NCBI GenBank assembly: GCA_002394335.1
Contig: DGTP01000006.1
Coordinates: 49,346-113,345 of the forward strand
Length of the DNA stretch: 64,000 nt
Source of the DNA: Bacteroidales bacterium UBA4333
Lineage (GTDB): Bacteria > Bacteroidota > Bacteroidia > Bacteroidales > Paludibacteraceae
Reading direction: 5' to 3'
This document shows positions 19,618 through 26,285 of the stretch, piece after piece. The notes below the pieces were generated by a model. The model ran no database searches. It saw only the letters and a list, made by a program, of their open reading frames with translations, and was not told where the DNA came from. Position numbers and translations under genes: made by a program. Every line of letters starts with the position of its first letter. Position 1 is the first letter of the stretch.

Positions 19618-20003
19618 GTGGGCAATAGTGCCTGTTGAGAATTTATTATCATACAGGTACTATCGTACACAAAAAGAAAGGGTGTTTGTTCACTCTTTCC
19701 TTTGTGTTTTGTTCGGTTTCCCGAACGAAAGCTTTGCCCAGGATGCCGCCGGCAGGCTTTAGGGATTACGTAGAAATCCCTCACTTTCCCACTACTCGGT
19801 GCCCCTCACTTTTAGAACATAGAAAAACCGCCCCGTAGAGCGGTTTTTCCGTGTTCTGTACTCTGTCAGGCGCAGCCGGTCTGTACTTAGCTTAGGTTTT
19901 TATATTGTTCCTTTCGGTGGCATTCTTGCCGCCGCTATATTTCAGATTTCAGCTTTCTGATGGCTGACAGCTGATGGCTGATGGCTTTCGGGTCTGTACT
20001 CTT
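19618..20003. other. Non-coding stretch with hairpins and the first copy of a dispersed repeat
   Basis: No credible gene. AGGGATT/AATCCCT forms a hairpin near 19761-19783. A long interrupted inverted repeat at 19815-19856 (GAACA..AAAAACCGC versus GCGGTTTTT..TGTTC) could terminate transcripts from either side. A dispersed repeat copy follows at 19895-19980. Confidence 0.7.
19895..19980. repeat. Dispersed intergenic repeat, copy A
   Basis: The core is GGTGGCATTCTTGCCGCC, which folds as a hairpin with one G-U pair. It is preceded by a TTTTTATATTGTTCCTTTC stretch and followed by TATATTTCAGATTTCAGC and heptamers of the CTGATGG/CTGACAG type. The same modules recur at 20670-20714, 20728-20835 and 21101-21180. 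Confidence 0.85.
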
Positions 20004-20387
20004 TTAGCCCTGCGCGTCGTACTCCTGTCCGCAGACCTTCCACAGATAGGCGCGCATCGTGGTCTTGCCGCCGGCGGTGTCCTTCTGCGCGTTGAACGCC
20101 TCCTGGTCGGCTGCCATCTTCGACAGGTCCTTGGCGCGCGCTTTCACCATCCCGGCTACAGCCGTGAAGCGTGCGCGGACCTCCAGCTCGCGTGCGGAGG
20201 GTTCGGTTGCACGGTCGTAGGTTCCGGCCTTGCGGATGTACAGACGGGTGCAGTTCGGGTTCTGGGTCGCTGCCGTACGGTGCGTACCGATCAGGTAGTC
20301 GCCGTGACTGTGACCATTCTCTTTCTTCGGTTTTGCCAGGGAGCCGTTTACGTACTCAATACCCGGCGAATAGGTTACTTTTCCCAT
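20004..20387 (-). CDS. Small basic hypothetical protein of the accessory island
   Basis: 127 residues, soluble and basic, with no signal peptide. Visible segments are MGKVTYSPGIEYVNGSLAK, HGDYLIGTHRTAATQNPNCTRLYIRK and a helical C-terminal half (ELEVRARFTAVAGMVKARAKDL, KTTMRAYLWKVCGQEY). Proteins of this look, with a short beta N-terminus followed by a helical region and WK..Y end, are often found in Bacteroidales mobile or prophage-remnant loci. This is recalled family resemblance, not a named domain. It is last in a minus-strand set with the lipoprotein and membrane protein genes at 20457 and 20840. Confidence 0.6.
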   Translation of the reverse strand: MGKVTYSPGIEYVNGSLAKPKKENGHSHGDYLIGTHRTAATQNPNCTRLYIRKAGTYDRATEPSARELEVRARFTAVAGMVKARAKDLSKMAADQEAFNAQKDTAGGKTTMRAYLWKVCGQEYDAQG

Positions 20388-20456
20388 AATAGTTAAGGTT
20401 TGGTTTAATGGTTAATAATTAGGTTTTCAGATTTCAGCTTTCTGATGGCTGACAGC

Positions 20457-20660
20457 TCATTTCTTCTGTCCTTTGTAGTCCTCGGTGGACTTGGTGCTGA
20501 TGGTGGTGATGGTACGGGTGCTGTCCCGATCCACGGTGTAGGTGCTCACCGTCGTAATCGTGCGTGTCGCCTTGCACGAAGCGAGAGCACAGATCAGCAG
20601 AAACATCGTTGCCGCCGCAAGCAGCACTACCTTCAGGGGTTTGGGTCTAAAAGTCTTCAT
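20457..20660 (-). CDS. Very small lipoprotein, possibly lysis- or prophage-related
   Basis: 67 residues. A long basic n-region (MKTFRPKPLK) precedes a hydrophobic stretch and a LASC lipobox (Cys29). The mature part is a Thr/Ser-rich tail of about 38 residues (ATRTITTVSTYTVDRDSTRT) with an internal TRTITT repeat. This size and shape resembles phage outer-membrane spanins (Rz1-like) and other cassette lipoproteins, but no specific family is recognised. A repeat copy (20670-20714) forms its leader, ending about 10 bp before the ATG. Confidence 0.55.
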   Translation of the reverse strand: MKTFRPKPLKVVLLAAATMFLLICALASCKATRTITTVSTYTVDRDSTRTITTISTKSTEDYKGQKK

Positions 20661-20669
20661 TTTAGTTTG

Positions 20670-20835
20670 GGTTTTTATATTGTTCCTTTCGGTGGCATTC
20701 TTGCCGCCGCTATATATATTTGGTTTCGGTTTTTATATTGTTCCTTTCGGTGGCATTCTTGCCGCCGTTATATTTCAGATTTCAGCTTTCAGCATTCGGC
20801 TCTCTGACAGCTGATGGCTGACGGCTGACGGCTGC
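20670..20835. repeat. Dispersed intergenic repeat, copies B and C in tandem
   Basis: Copy B (20670-20714) and copy C (20728-20773) share a 37-bp core, TTTTTATATTGTTCC through GGCATTCTTGCCGCCG. Copy C continues into TTTCAGATTTCAGC and CTGAYRG heptamers to about 20835. Both sit between the small lipoprotein and small membrane protein genes. Confidence 0.85.
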
Positions 20836-20839
20836 CGGT

Positions 20840-21037
20840 CTATTTCCCTCCTCTCCTGTAGTGGTAGTCCACTCCCATGATCGCACCTGCGAACGTGGCT
20901 ACCTCCCCGAAGCCGATGAGCAGCGACTCATGGATCTGTCCGGTCGGGTCGATGAACACGCCGCAGAAGAGCATGATCAGTCCCCCAAGGGAAAGCGCCG
21001 AAGCGGTGAATAGTTGTATATAGTGGTTCTCTTTCAT
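20840..21037 (-). CDS. Small two-helix membrane protein, holin-like in size
   Basis: 65 residues with two predicted transmembrane segments (LFTASALSLGGLIMLFCGVF and LLIGFGEVATFAGAIMGV) and a basic tail (YHYRRGGK). Size, topology and position beside a tiny lipoprotein fit a lysis-type cassette, but holins cannot be assigned reliably from topology alone. The 5' leader carries a 20-bp palindrome (21069-21088) and a run of overlapping ATG/TAA triplets (GGATGATGAAATAATGAATA) just before the start. Two minus-strand promoters lie upstream. Confidence 0.55.
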   Translation of the reverse strand: MKENHYIQLFTASALSLGGLIMLFCGVFIDPTGQIHESLLIGFGEVATFAGAIMGVDYHYRRGGK

Positions 21038-21068
21038 ATTTCATTATTCATTATTTCATCATCCATTT

Positions 21069-21088
21069 TTGTCCCATCTTTGGGACAA
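21069..21088. repeat. Palindrome TTGTCCCA-N4-TGGGACAA, copy 1
   Basis: Perfect 8-bp arms with loop TCTT. It lies 32 bp upstream of the start of the 65-residue membrane protein gene (minus strand). Other copies are at 26362, 28305, 28974 and 41825. Confidence 0.9.
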
Positions 21089-21100
21089 CTTTTTTCTTTC

Positions 21101-21180
21101 CGTTTGTTCCCTTCGGTGGCATTCTTGCCGCCGTTATATTTCAGATTTCAGCTTTCTGATAGCTGACGGCTGACAACTGA
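21101..21180. repeat. Dispersed intergenic repeat, copy D
   Basis: CGTTTGTTCCCTTCGGTGGC and ATTCTTGCCGCCGTTATATT continue into TTTCAGATTTCAGC and diverged heptamers (CTGATAG, CTGACGG, CTGACAA). It lies in the leader of the gene at 20840-21037. Confidence 0.8.
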
Positions 21181-21396
21181 CAGCCGGTTTTCAAATCGGC
21201 TGCAAAGGTACAACAAAAAAACGGAACCGCCAAATTTTGCGGCTCCGTCCGGACATAAATATGTCTTTTTCTGTTTTCCTTTGTCCTTTTCGGTGACATT
21301 CTTGCCCTCGTCTGGTTTATGCACCGCATATCTATCTGCGCCTGTAGAACAAAATGTATCTTGGTCTATAAAAAACGATGGTCTAAATTGAGCCAT
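21148..21396 (-). CDS. Doubtful small ORF containing a coding version of the dispersed repeat
   Basis: 82 residues starting MAQFRPSFFIDQDTF. It begins just downstream of a good promoter (21413-21444). Its middle (EGKNVTEKDKGKQKK) is encoded by a diverged copy (about 21271-21312) of the dispersed element, whose other copies would read GGKNATERNNIKT in the same frame. The C-terminal third runs through a second promoter and heptamer repeats (VVSRQLSES), so at least that part is probably accidental. It may be a decayed gene from which the repeat family derives. Confidence 0.25.
   Translation of the reverse strand: MAQFRPSFFIDQDTFCSTGADRYAVHKPDEGKNVTEKDKGKQKKTYLCPDGAAKFGGSVFLLYLCSRFENRLSVVSRQLSES
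21203..21234 (-). promoter_or_regulatory. Promoter for the small minus-strand cassette (proximal)
   Basis: On minus, TTTG (21231-21234), 20 bp, TACCTTTG (21203-21210). It leads into the leader of the gene starting at 21037. Confidence 0.75.
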
Positions 21397-21412
21397 AAAA
21401 ATAAAGCCGGTG

Positions 21413-21444
21413 CAAAGGTACAAAATATTTTTTATATGTGCAAA
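21413..21444 (-). promoter_or_regulatory. Promoter for the small minus-strand cassette (distal)
   Basis: On minus, TTTG (21441-21444), 20 bp, TACCTTTG (21413-21420). It is divergent from the plus-strand gene that starts at 21471. Confidence 0.75.
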
Positions 21445-21470
21445 AAAATCGATCGTTTTTTACATACCAC

Positions 21471-21890
21471 ATGAAGAGATTTGATATATTTTTCGGGGTG
21501 CTGATATGCGCGTTATTGCCTTTGTTGTCGGGCTATCGGGCTGGCAGAAAGCAGGCGGCACCCGTTGATCCCGGCTACTATACCATAGAGTACAATCCGG
21601 CGGTTTTCCATTCTCCCGATTCGCTACACTACTACATGGAGCGTGCCTTCCTCTACGATGACCCCGATGCATTGGGGATCACCGGCACGGCGGCTTTTCT
21701 GTTCTACACCGACACCGCGGCACAGGACACGCTGCCGGTGGTCAGTATCTCCGAAGGGACATTCATGCTGCTGCGTGCATCGGACTTGGGTTCTGCGGAC
21801 GCGTCTTACGTGATCGAGTGCCTGCAATACCACGGGCTATGGCCGAGAGAACTACCGAAGAATATCAAGAACTCTCGCGTGGCGAGATAA
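21471..21890 (+). CDS. Hypothetical exported or membrane-anchored protein before the methyltransferase
   Basis: 139 residues from the ATG at 21471; a GTG start at 21438 is possible. A hydrophobic N-terminus (FDIFFGVLICALLPLLSGY) acts as signal or anchor. The rest has alternating helices (SPDSLHYYMERAFLYDDPDALGITGTAAF) and a C-terminal GLWPRELPKNIKNSR. The middle recalls Sel1/TPR-like periplasmic proteins, but no repeat is clear. Its GC content is higher than that of the methyltransferase that follows 17 bp later, so a shared transcript is likely but shared origin is not. Confidence 0.6.
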   Translation: MKRFDIFFGVLICALLPLLSGYRAGRKQAAPVDPGYYTIEYNPAVFHSPDSLHYYMERAFLYDDPDALGITGTAAFLFYTDTAAQDTLPVVSISEGTFMLLRASDLGSADASYVIECLQYHGLWPRELPKNIKNSRVAR

Positions 21891-21907
21891 TTATAATAAC
21901 AGACATT

Positions 21908-22960
21908 ATGGCAAGAAAAGATTTAGCGCAGGCGAAAGATGCCAAGAAGGACGAGTTTTATACCCAACTCTCCGATATAGAAAAAGAGTTAATACATTAT
22001 CGTGACTATTTCCGCGATAAGGTGGTTTTCTGTAACTGCGATGACCCGTACGAGAGCAATTTCTTCAAATACTTTGCGCTCAATTTTAATGCGCTCGGTT
22101 TAAAGAAACTCATTGCTACCTGCTACGATGGTTCTCCTATCGCCCAGCAGGAACTGCCATTATTCCCTATAAAGAACGACACTCCTACACGAAAAGCCTA
22201 CAAGGTAGAAATCTCCGAAGTGCCGGACTTGGACGGGAATGGTGCAAGGGATCTGACAGACGTGAAATTGCTTCTCAAGAGTAGTGACCACAATGTAAAA
22301 GCCGAGCTGAAAGGTAACGGAGATTTTCGTTCGCCGGAGTGTGTCGAATTGCTTAAACAAGCGGATATAGTTGTAACCAATCCTCCTTTCTCACTTTTTA
22401 GAGAATATGTGGCGCAATTGGTCAAGTATGATAAGAAATTCTTGATAATAGGAAATATGAATGCCGTTGCTTACAAAGAAGTATTTCCTTTGATTAAGGA
22501 GAATAAAATGTGGCTGGGAGTAACACGTCAAGGAACGGGTTCTATGTGGTTTAAGGTACCTTCTGATTTTCCGCTGAAGTCAGGACAAAAAACAGAAAAT
22601 GGTATTCGTTTTCAAACAATTGGAAATACTGCGTGGTATACAAATTTAGATCACTCGCGTCGTCATGAAGAACTTATCTTAATTAAGCATTACACGCCGG
22701 AGGAGTACCCACATTACGATAATTACGACGCTATTGAGGTTGGCAGTGTAAATGATATACCATGCGATTATGATGGTATTATAGGTGTCCCAATTACGTT
22801 TTTAGGTAAATATAACCCAAATCAATTCGAAATTATAGACATTAATCCCCACTTTTTTACTGTAGTAGGACAAGGACTACCTAAGCCCAAACAATTAACA
22901 TTACATAATGTTGGGCAGAAAGATCCTTATGCCCGCATTTTAATCCGCAAAAAACACTAA
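21908..22960 (+). CDS. EcoRI-family adenine-specific DNA methyltransferase
   Basis: 350 residues from the ATG at 21908. The N-terminal KDEFYTQLSDIEKEL..Y...F..K.V.CNCDDP is the family signature; the catalytic motif IV is NPPF at about 158-161. Motif order and length fit the EcoRI methylase type (M.EcoRI is 326 residues), which methylates adenine in DNA using SAM. AT content is clearly higher than the flanking core genes, suggesting transfer. No EcoRI-like endonuclease is present. Instead, a DUF262-HNH gene starts 4 bp downstream and is probably its restriction or regulatory partner. Confidence 0.9.
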   Translation: MARKDLAQAKDAKKDEFYTQLSDIEKELIHYRDYFRDKVVFCNCDDPYESNFFKYFALNFNALGLKKLIATCYDGSPIAQQELPLFPIKNDTPTRKAYKVEISEVPDLDGNGARDLTDVKLLLKSSDHNVKAELKGNGDFRSPECVELLKQADIVVTNPPFSLFREYVAQLVKYDKKFLIIGNMNAVAYKEVFPLIKENKMWLGVTRQGTGSMWFKVPSDFPLKSGQKTENGIRFQTIGNTAWYTNLDHSRRHEELILIKHYTPEEYPHYDNYDAIEVGSVNDIPCDYDGIIGVPITFLGKYNPNQFEIIDINPHFFTVVGQGLPKPKQLTLHNVGQKDPYARILIRKKH

Positions 22961-22964
22961 TATC

Positions 22965-24089
22965 ATGAATATAGAAAAAACAAAAGTGAAGATTGCCGAC
23001 CTTGTGGACGGCTATCGGGATAGCGACGAAGAGGGTGTTGTCGGTTACCATGGCAAGTTGGACATCCGTCCTAAGTACCAACGCGAGTTCGTGTATAGCG
23101 ACAAACAGGAAAAAGCCGTAATTGATACTATTTCCAAGAAATATCCGCTCAACGTCATGTATTGGGTGGAGAAAGAAGATGGTACATATGAGGTTATGGA
23201 CGGACAGCAACGCACCCTCTCTATCTGCCATTATTATTGGGGAGCCTTCTCGGTGGATTGGAAAGGTAATTTGTGGGCATTTAGCAATCTTCCGGAGGCA
23301 GAAAAAGAGCTGTTCTTGAACTACGAATTGGATGTATATATCTGCAAAAACGGCTCTGATACTGAGAAATTGGATTGGTTTCAAGTAATCAATATAGCCG
23401 GTGAAGAATTAACCAAACAGGAAATTCGTAATGCCGTTTATGCCGGTTCATGGGTGACGGATGCAAAACGTTATTTCTCCAAAAACAACTGTGCTGCGAA
23501 ACGGCTTAGCGATGGATATATCTCTAAAGCGTGGAACAGGCAAGCAGGTCTTGAAATGGCAATTGAGTGGGTCGCTAAAAGGGACGGAGTTACTATTGAA
23601 AAATATATGAGTGACCACCAACACGACTCTGATTGTAGCGATCTATGGACTTATTTTAACCTCGTCATGACTTGGGTTAAAATGAAGTTCATCGGCAAGC
23701 ATGCGAACCTCTATACGGCTACCAACTGGGGTGAAATGTACCGCCTGCATAAAGACGACGAGATAGATGCCAAGAAACTCGAAGCTTGGATCTCCGAACT
23801 CCTCAAAGACGGTGAGATAACCAATAAGAAAGGCATCCTTTGGTACGTCCTCGACAACAACGAGCAACACCTTGGCTTGCGTGCCTTCGATGAAAAGACC
23901 GCGCTGGAGGTCTATGAGGCACAAGGTCATAAATGCGTCGGAGCTAATTGCCCGGAGCACGGACGAGAATTAGAGTTCCACGAAATGGAAGCCGACCATA
24001 TTATCCCTTGGTCAAGAGGTGGTAAAACAGTAAAAGAAAATTGTCAGATGCTCTGCCGTCACTGTAACAGGACGAAGAGCAACAAATAA
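22965..24089 (+). CDS. DUF262 (ParB/GmrS-like) and HNH nuclease fusion
   Basis: 374 residues. The N-terminal domain has PKYQREFVYSDKQEKAVIDTI and the DGQQR motif (79-83) of DUF262, an NTP-hydrolysing/nicking ParB-like fold known from GmrS-type and phosphorothioate-sensing restriction proteins. The C-terminus (about 318-374) is a zinc-type HNH: two CxxC-like pairs flank ADHIIPWSRGGKTVKENCQMLCRHC, with catalytic D344-H345. The start is 4 bp after the methyltransferase stop, which implies one operon. I infer a modification-linked restriction pair; specificity is unknown. Confidence 0.88.
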   Translation: MNIEKTKVKIADLVDGYRDSDEEGVVGYHGKLDIRPKYQREFVYSDKQEKAVIDTISKKYPLNVMYWVEKEDGTYEVMDGQQRTLSICHYYWGAFSVDWKGNLWAFSNLPEAEKELFLNYELDVYICKNGSDTEKLDWFQVINIAGEELTKQEIRNAVYAGSWVTDAKRYFSKNNCAAKRLSDGYISKAWNRQAGLEMAIEWVAKRDGVTIEKYMSDHQHDSDCSDLWTYFNLVMTWVKMKFIGKHANLYTATNWGEMYRLHKDDEIDAKKLEAWISELLKDGEITNKKGILWYVLDNNEQHLGLRAFDEKTALEVYEAQGHKCVGANCPEHGRELEFHEMEADHIIPWSRGGKTVKENCQMLCRHCNRTKSNK

Positions 24090-24104
24090 ACAATAATAAC
24101 ATAA

Positions 24105-24280
24105 CTGCGAGAGCAGAGCTGCGTCGCTAACGATAAGTCTAAGCGGGAACTTAAGAACACTATCGTGAAACGATGCCTTTGGCGTAGTGCAAACTACGGC
24201 ACGGGCGGACGTTTCTATATCCGGTGTTCGAGATTTCCCGCTTAGGCTCGTTTATAGACACCGAAACCCGTGCTTTTTGT
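24105..24280 (+). ncRNA. Candidate structured RNA with a pseudoknot, between the DUF262-HNH gene and a small ORF
   Basis: Complementary segments read directly from sequence: CTGC-GAGA-GCAG (24105-24116, GNRA loop); ATCGT/ACGAT (24162-24174); CGTAGT-GCAA-ACTACG (24183-24198, GNRA loop). A nested helix is GCACGGG (24199-24205)/CCCGTGC (24267-24273), CGGTGT (24222-24227)/ACACCG (24258-24263) and CGAG (24229-24232)/CTCG (24247-24250). Its apical loop contains TTCCCGCTTAG (24235-24245), an exact 11-bp match to CTAAGCGGGAA (24139-24149), which forms a pseudoknot. The outer helix is followed by TTTTTG, a terminator-like end. I recognise no known class. Strand is inferred from the T run and neighbouring genes. 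Confidence 0.7.
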
Positions 24281-24304
24281 TTGATTAATCAACTATTGAT
24301 ACAT

Positions 24305-24688
24305 ATGCAACAAATCATTAAAATCGAGCAACCGACGGTCGGACAGAATTTCGGGTCTGTGACTATTAACAATTATTACCCTCAACCACTTACAGACCCG
24401 AAAACCAATGATGAGGACGACACTAAACTATCCACTATTCCGCCGGATTTCTTTTGTATCTCTGCGCGCTTTACGGAAGAGAATATTCGTGAAAGACTTA
24501 ATGCCGAACTTTCTTTGGCTACCACCAAAATCGACTACTGCCGGGCATTATACCGCCTGCAACACATCGGCTGCATTAACCTCAATCAATATGCCTCTGA
24601 CGCACAAAGAGCTATCGTTTTCAACCGCTATCAAGACAAATTCAATCTCTCACCAAGCGATTTTTGCAAAGCGCGCATGACTAAATAA
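24305..24688 (+). CDS. Hypothetical protein downstream of the structured RNA
   Basis: 127 residues from the ATG at 24305. The N-terminal part is beta-like and Asn/Tyr-rich (IIKIEQPTVGQNFGSVTINNYYP), followed by an acidic linker and a helical C-terminus (TEENIRERLNAELSLATTKIDYCRALYRLQHIG, SPSDFCKARMTK). Similar-looking small proteins occur in Bacteroidales mobile regions, but I cannot name a family. It starts 25 bp after the putative RNA terminator, so it may depend on read-through from the upstream operon or on the RNA for control. Confidence 0.6.
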   Translation: MQQIIKIEQPTVGQNFGSVTINNYYPQPLTDPKTNDEDDTKLSTIPPDFFCISARFTEENIRERLNAELSLATTKIDYCRALYRLQHIGCINLNQYASDAQRAIVFNRYQDKFNLSPSDFCKARMTK

Positions 24689-24689
24689 A

Positions 24690-24771
24690 CGCAGAATTTT
24701 GGCACTCCTCGCAGAGAATTAGCAGCCATTTCGCAGAGATTTGGCATAATCCGCAGAGTTTTGGCACTCCT
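24690..24771. repeat. Four tandem ~20-bp repeats before a promoter
   Basis: Units at 24690, 24710, 24732 and 24752 all begin CGCAGA. Units 1 and 4 are nearly identical (CGCAGARTTTTGGCACTCCT); 2 and 3 diverge. The array ends exactly where the -33 box of the next promoter begins, so the units may be operator sites. Confidence 0.8.
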
Positions 24772-24803
24772 CTTGGGGGGTGCTTTTTTTATCACTACCT
24801 TTG
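24772..24803 (+). promoter_or_regulatory. Promoter for the HNH/DUF2693 gene set
   Basis: CTTG (24772-24775, one mismatch to TTTG), 20 bp, TACCTTTG (24796-24803). Tandem repeats abut its upstream edge. Confidence 0.7.
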
Positions 24804-24853
24804 CACTGCATTTCCAATCCTGACCGCATGTCGCGGCATGTAAAAAGGAATGC

Positions 24854-25447
24854 ATGTGTTTTATGAATTTCAATTATTTGACATGGCATCCTATTGCCAT
24901 CGATTCGTTCGGTTTTCTGAACGATGCCGGTTACCCGGCGCTCTGCCCGTCAAACTACGTCCGTATCTACACACATGACGGAGGAATGATCATCGCCAAA
25001 CGATGCCCGCTACCAGAACGGCTAACTTGCTCCGGTTCTAAACCGGCACTCTACTGCTCCCGCGACGGACACTTCTTCTCACTCACCAACAACGGCACTA
25101 CCCTCAACGAGATTAAACCCGCCTTGTGCAAGAAATACCTCGAGGGCGGTCACAGGGGCGGCAGTGCTTACCATTGCATGAGCAAATTCGGCGGCAAAGC
25201 CTGCCACCATCTCATGTACGAGACATGGGTCGGTCCGCGTACCAAAGGCATGGAGATCGACCATCTCAACGGCAACAAACTCGACTGGTCTCTGGATAAT
25301 CTGGAGGAGGTGACGCCTGCTGAGAACCACAAAAGAGCTAAACTCTTGCGCATACTACGGTCTATCGGACGAGACCCAAAGCAGATGAGCCGGACGGAGC
25401 TGCAGGCGATATTCAGAAAATACAGGTTCGACAAAGTAAAAATGTGA
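24854..25447 (+). CDS. HNH endonuclease of the homing/phage type
   Basis: 197 residues. The ATG at 24854 follows an AAAAAGGA ribosome-binding stretch at suitable distance; ATG 24863 is possible. The C-terminal half holds the HNH_3-type core HHLMYETWVGPR..GMEIDHLNGNKLDWSLDNLEEVTPAENHKRA, with catalytic His and Asn in place. Such proteins are common as free-standing homing nucleases in phages and mobile islands. The N-terminal ~100 residues include YVRIYTHDGGMIIAKR and DGHFFSL segments without a recognised domain. The DUF2693-like gene follows after 13 bp. Confidence 0.85.
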   Translation: MCFMNFNYLTWHPIAIDSFGFLNDAGYPALCPSNYVRIYTHDGGMIIAKRCPLPERLTCSGSKPALYCSRDGHFFSLTNNGTTLNEIKPALCKKYLEGGHRGGSAYHCMSKFGGKACHHLMYETWVGPRTKGMEIDHLNGNKLDWSLDNLEEVTPAENHKRAKLLRILRSIGRDPKQMSRTELQAIFRKYRFDKVKM

Positions 25448-25460
25448 AAGGGCGAGGATT

Positions 25461-25730
25461 ATGGATATTCAGGATTTGAAGAAAGCCCTGTACGAGGGGG
25501 TGGTGATTTTTCAGTTTCAGAAGATAGACGGCAGTCTCCGTGCGGCGCGCGGGACGACCTGCCCGGATCTGGTGCCTTATCCGGATGTACCTAAGGGCTT
25601 GCTGACTCCGGCACAACGAGCGGCGCGCGCACGCCAGACAGTGAGTTTCTACGACATTGACAAAAAGGCTTGGCGGTGTATGCGCATCGACTGCCTGTGG
25701 AGTTACGAACGGGCAATGAAACTGGACTGA
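25461..25730 (+). CDS. DUF2693-like SH3 beta-barrel small protein
   Basis: 89 residues. MDIQDLKKALYEGVVIFQFQ followed by KIDGSLRAARGTTCPDLVP and a C-terminal SFYDIDKKAWRCMRID is the pattern of the DUF2693 family, annotated as SH3 beta-barrel fold and typical of Bacteroidota phages and mobile elements. The role is not known; a nucleic-acid- or protein-binding adaptor is usual speculation. It is encoded 13 bp downstream of the HNH gene. Confidence 0.8.
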   Translation: MDIQDLKKALYEGVVIFQFQKIDGSLRAARGTTCPDLVPYPDVPKGLLTPAQRAARARQTVSFYDIDKKAWRCMRIDCLWSYERAMKLD

Positions 25731-25850
25731 TGGGAGGTGAAAGCCGAAATAAAAGAGAAAAGAACCAAAAGAGAAAACTATGCAGATATGGAACTATTAT
25801 TCTCTTAAAAAAATATTTATTTTATAAATATAAAAAAAGTTCTCCTTTTT

Positions 25851-26243
25851 ATGGCACAAGAAAAAATAGCAGATATTATTACAAAAAGGTTCGGCAATTC
25901 GCTCGCTTGTTTTTTGAAACTGGTTGACCCCGAGCGCAAATTCCCGGCTAACCTCCAACTAAGCAAAGCTTGGAGCCGCCTCTCACTCGACGAACAGAGG
26001 CGTCTCTACCTCTACCTCCTCTATCGCAAGTGGCGAGGCGAAGGCTTCTACGGCACCCCTTATGAGATCGTCACCAACTGTCATCCCTACCCCACCAACT
26101 GGAACGGAAAGGCGATGATCGAGCGTCTCATGAAAGAGAGCAAACTGGTACACGCCAACTATAACGGCACCAACGGTATCTTCACCGCCGACGAAGCCCG
26201 AATTTGGCAAATGAACGATGTCAGACCCCTCAACTACAACTGA
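25851..26243 (+). CDS. Hypothetical basic protein of the accessory island
   Basis: 130 residues, no signal peptide. It has helical segments (MAQEKIADIITKRFGNSLACFLKLV, LSLDEQRRLYLYLLYRKWR) and a C-terminal stretch with NWNGKAMIERLMKESKLVHA and GIFTADEARIWQ that could form a winged-helix-like fold. I do not recognise a family. The 110 bp upstream is A/T-rich and could hold a promoter, but no TTTG/TAnnTTTG pair is clear. The gene ends at the start of a heptamer repeat array. Confidence 0.6.
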   Translation: MAQEKIADIITKRFGNSLACFLKLVDPERKFPANLQLSKAWSRLSLDEQRRLYLYLLYRKWRGEGFYGTPYEIVTNCHPYPTNWNGKAMIERLMKESKLVHANYNGTNGIFTADEARIWQMNDVRPLNYN

Positions 26244-26282
26244 CGGCTGACGGCTGATGGCTGACGGCTGACGGCTGACGGC
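26241..26282. repeat. Heptamer tandem repeat (CTGACGG)x6
   Basis: Six contiguous 7-bp units, five CTGACGG and one CTGATGG, beginning at the stop codon of the preceding gene. Diverged tracts of the same heptamer lie at about 19960-19985, 20440-20460, 20805-20835 and 21155-21185. Confidence 0.9.
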
Positions 26283-26285
26283 TCC

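Noticed and set aside
24105..24280. Group II intron domain, tmRNA or RNase P RNA
   Set aside because: None of the hallmark core sequences of these RNAs could be found, and there is no reverse transcriptase nearby, which also argues against a retron or diversity-generating element.
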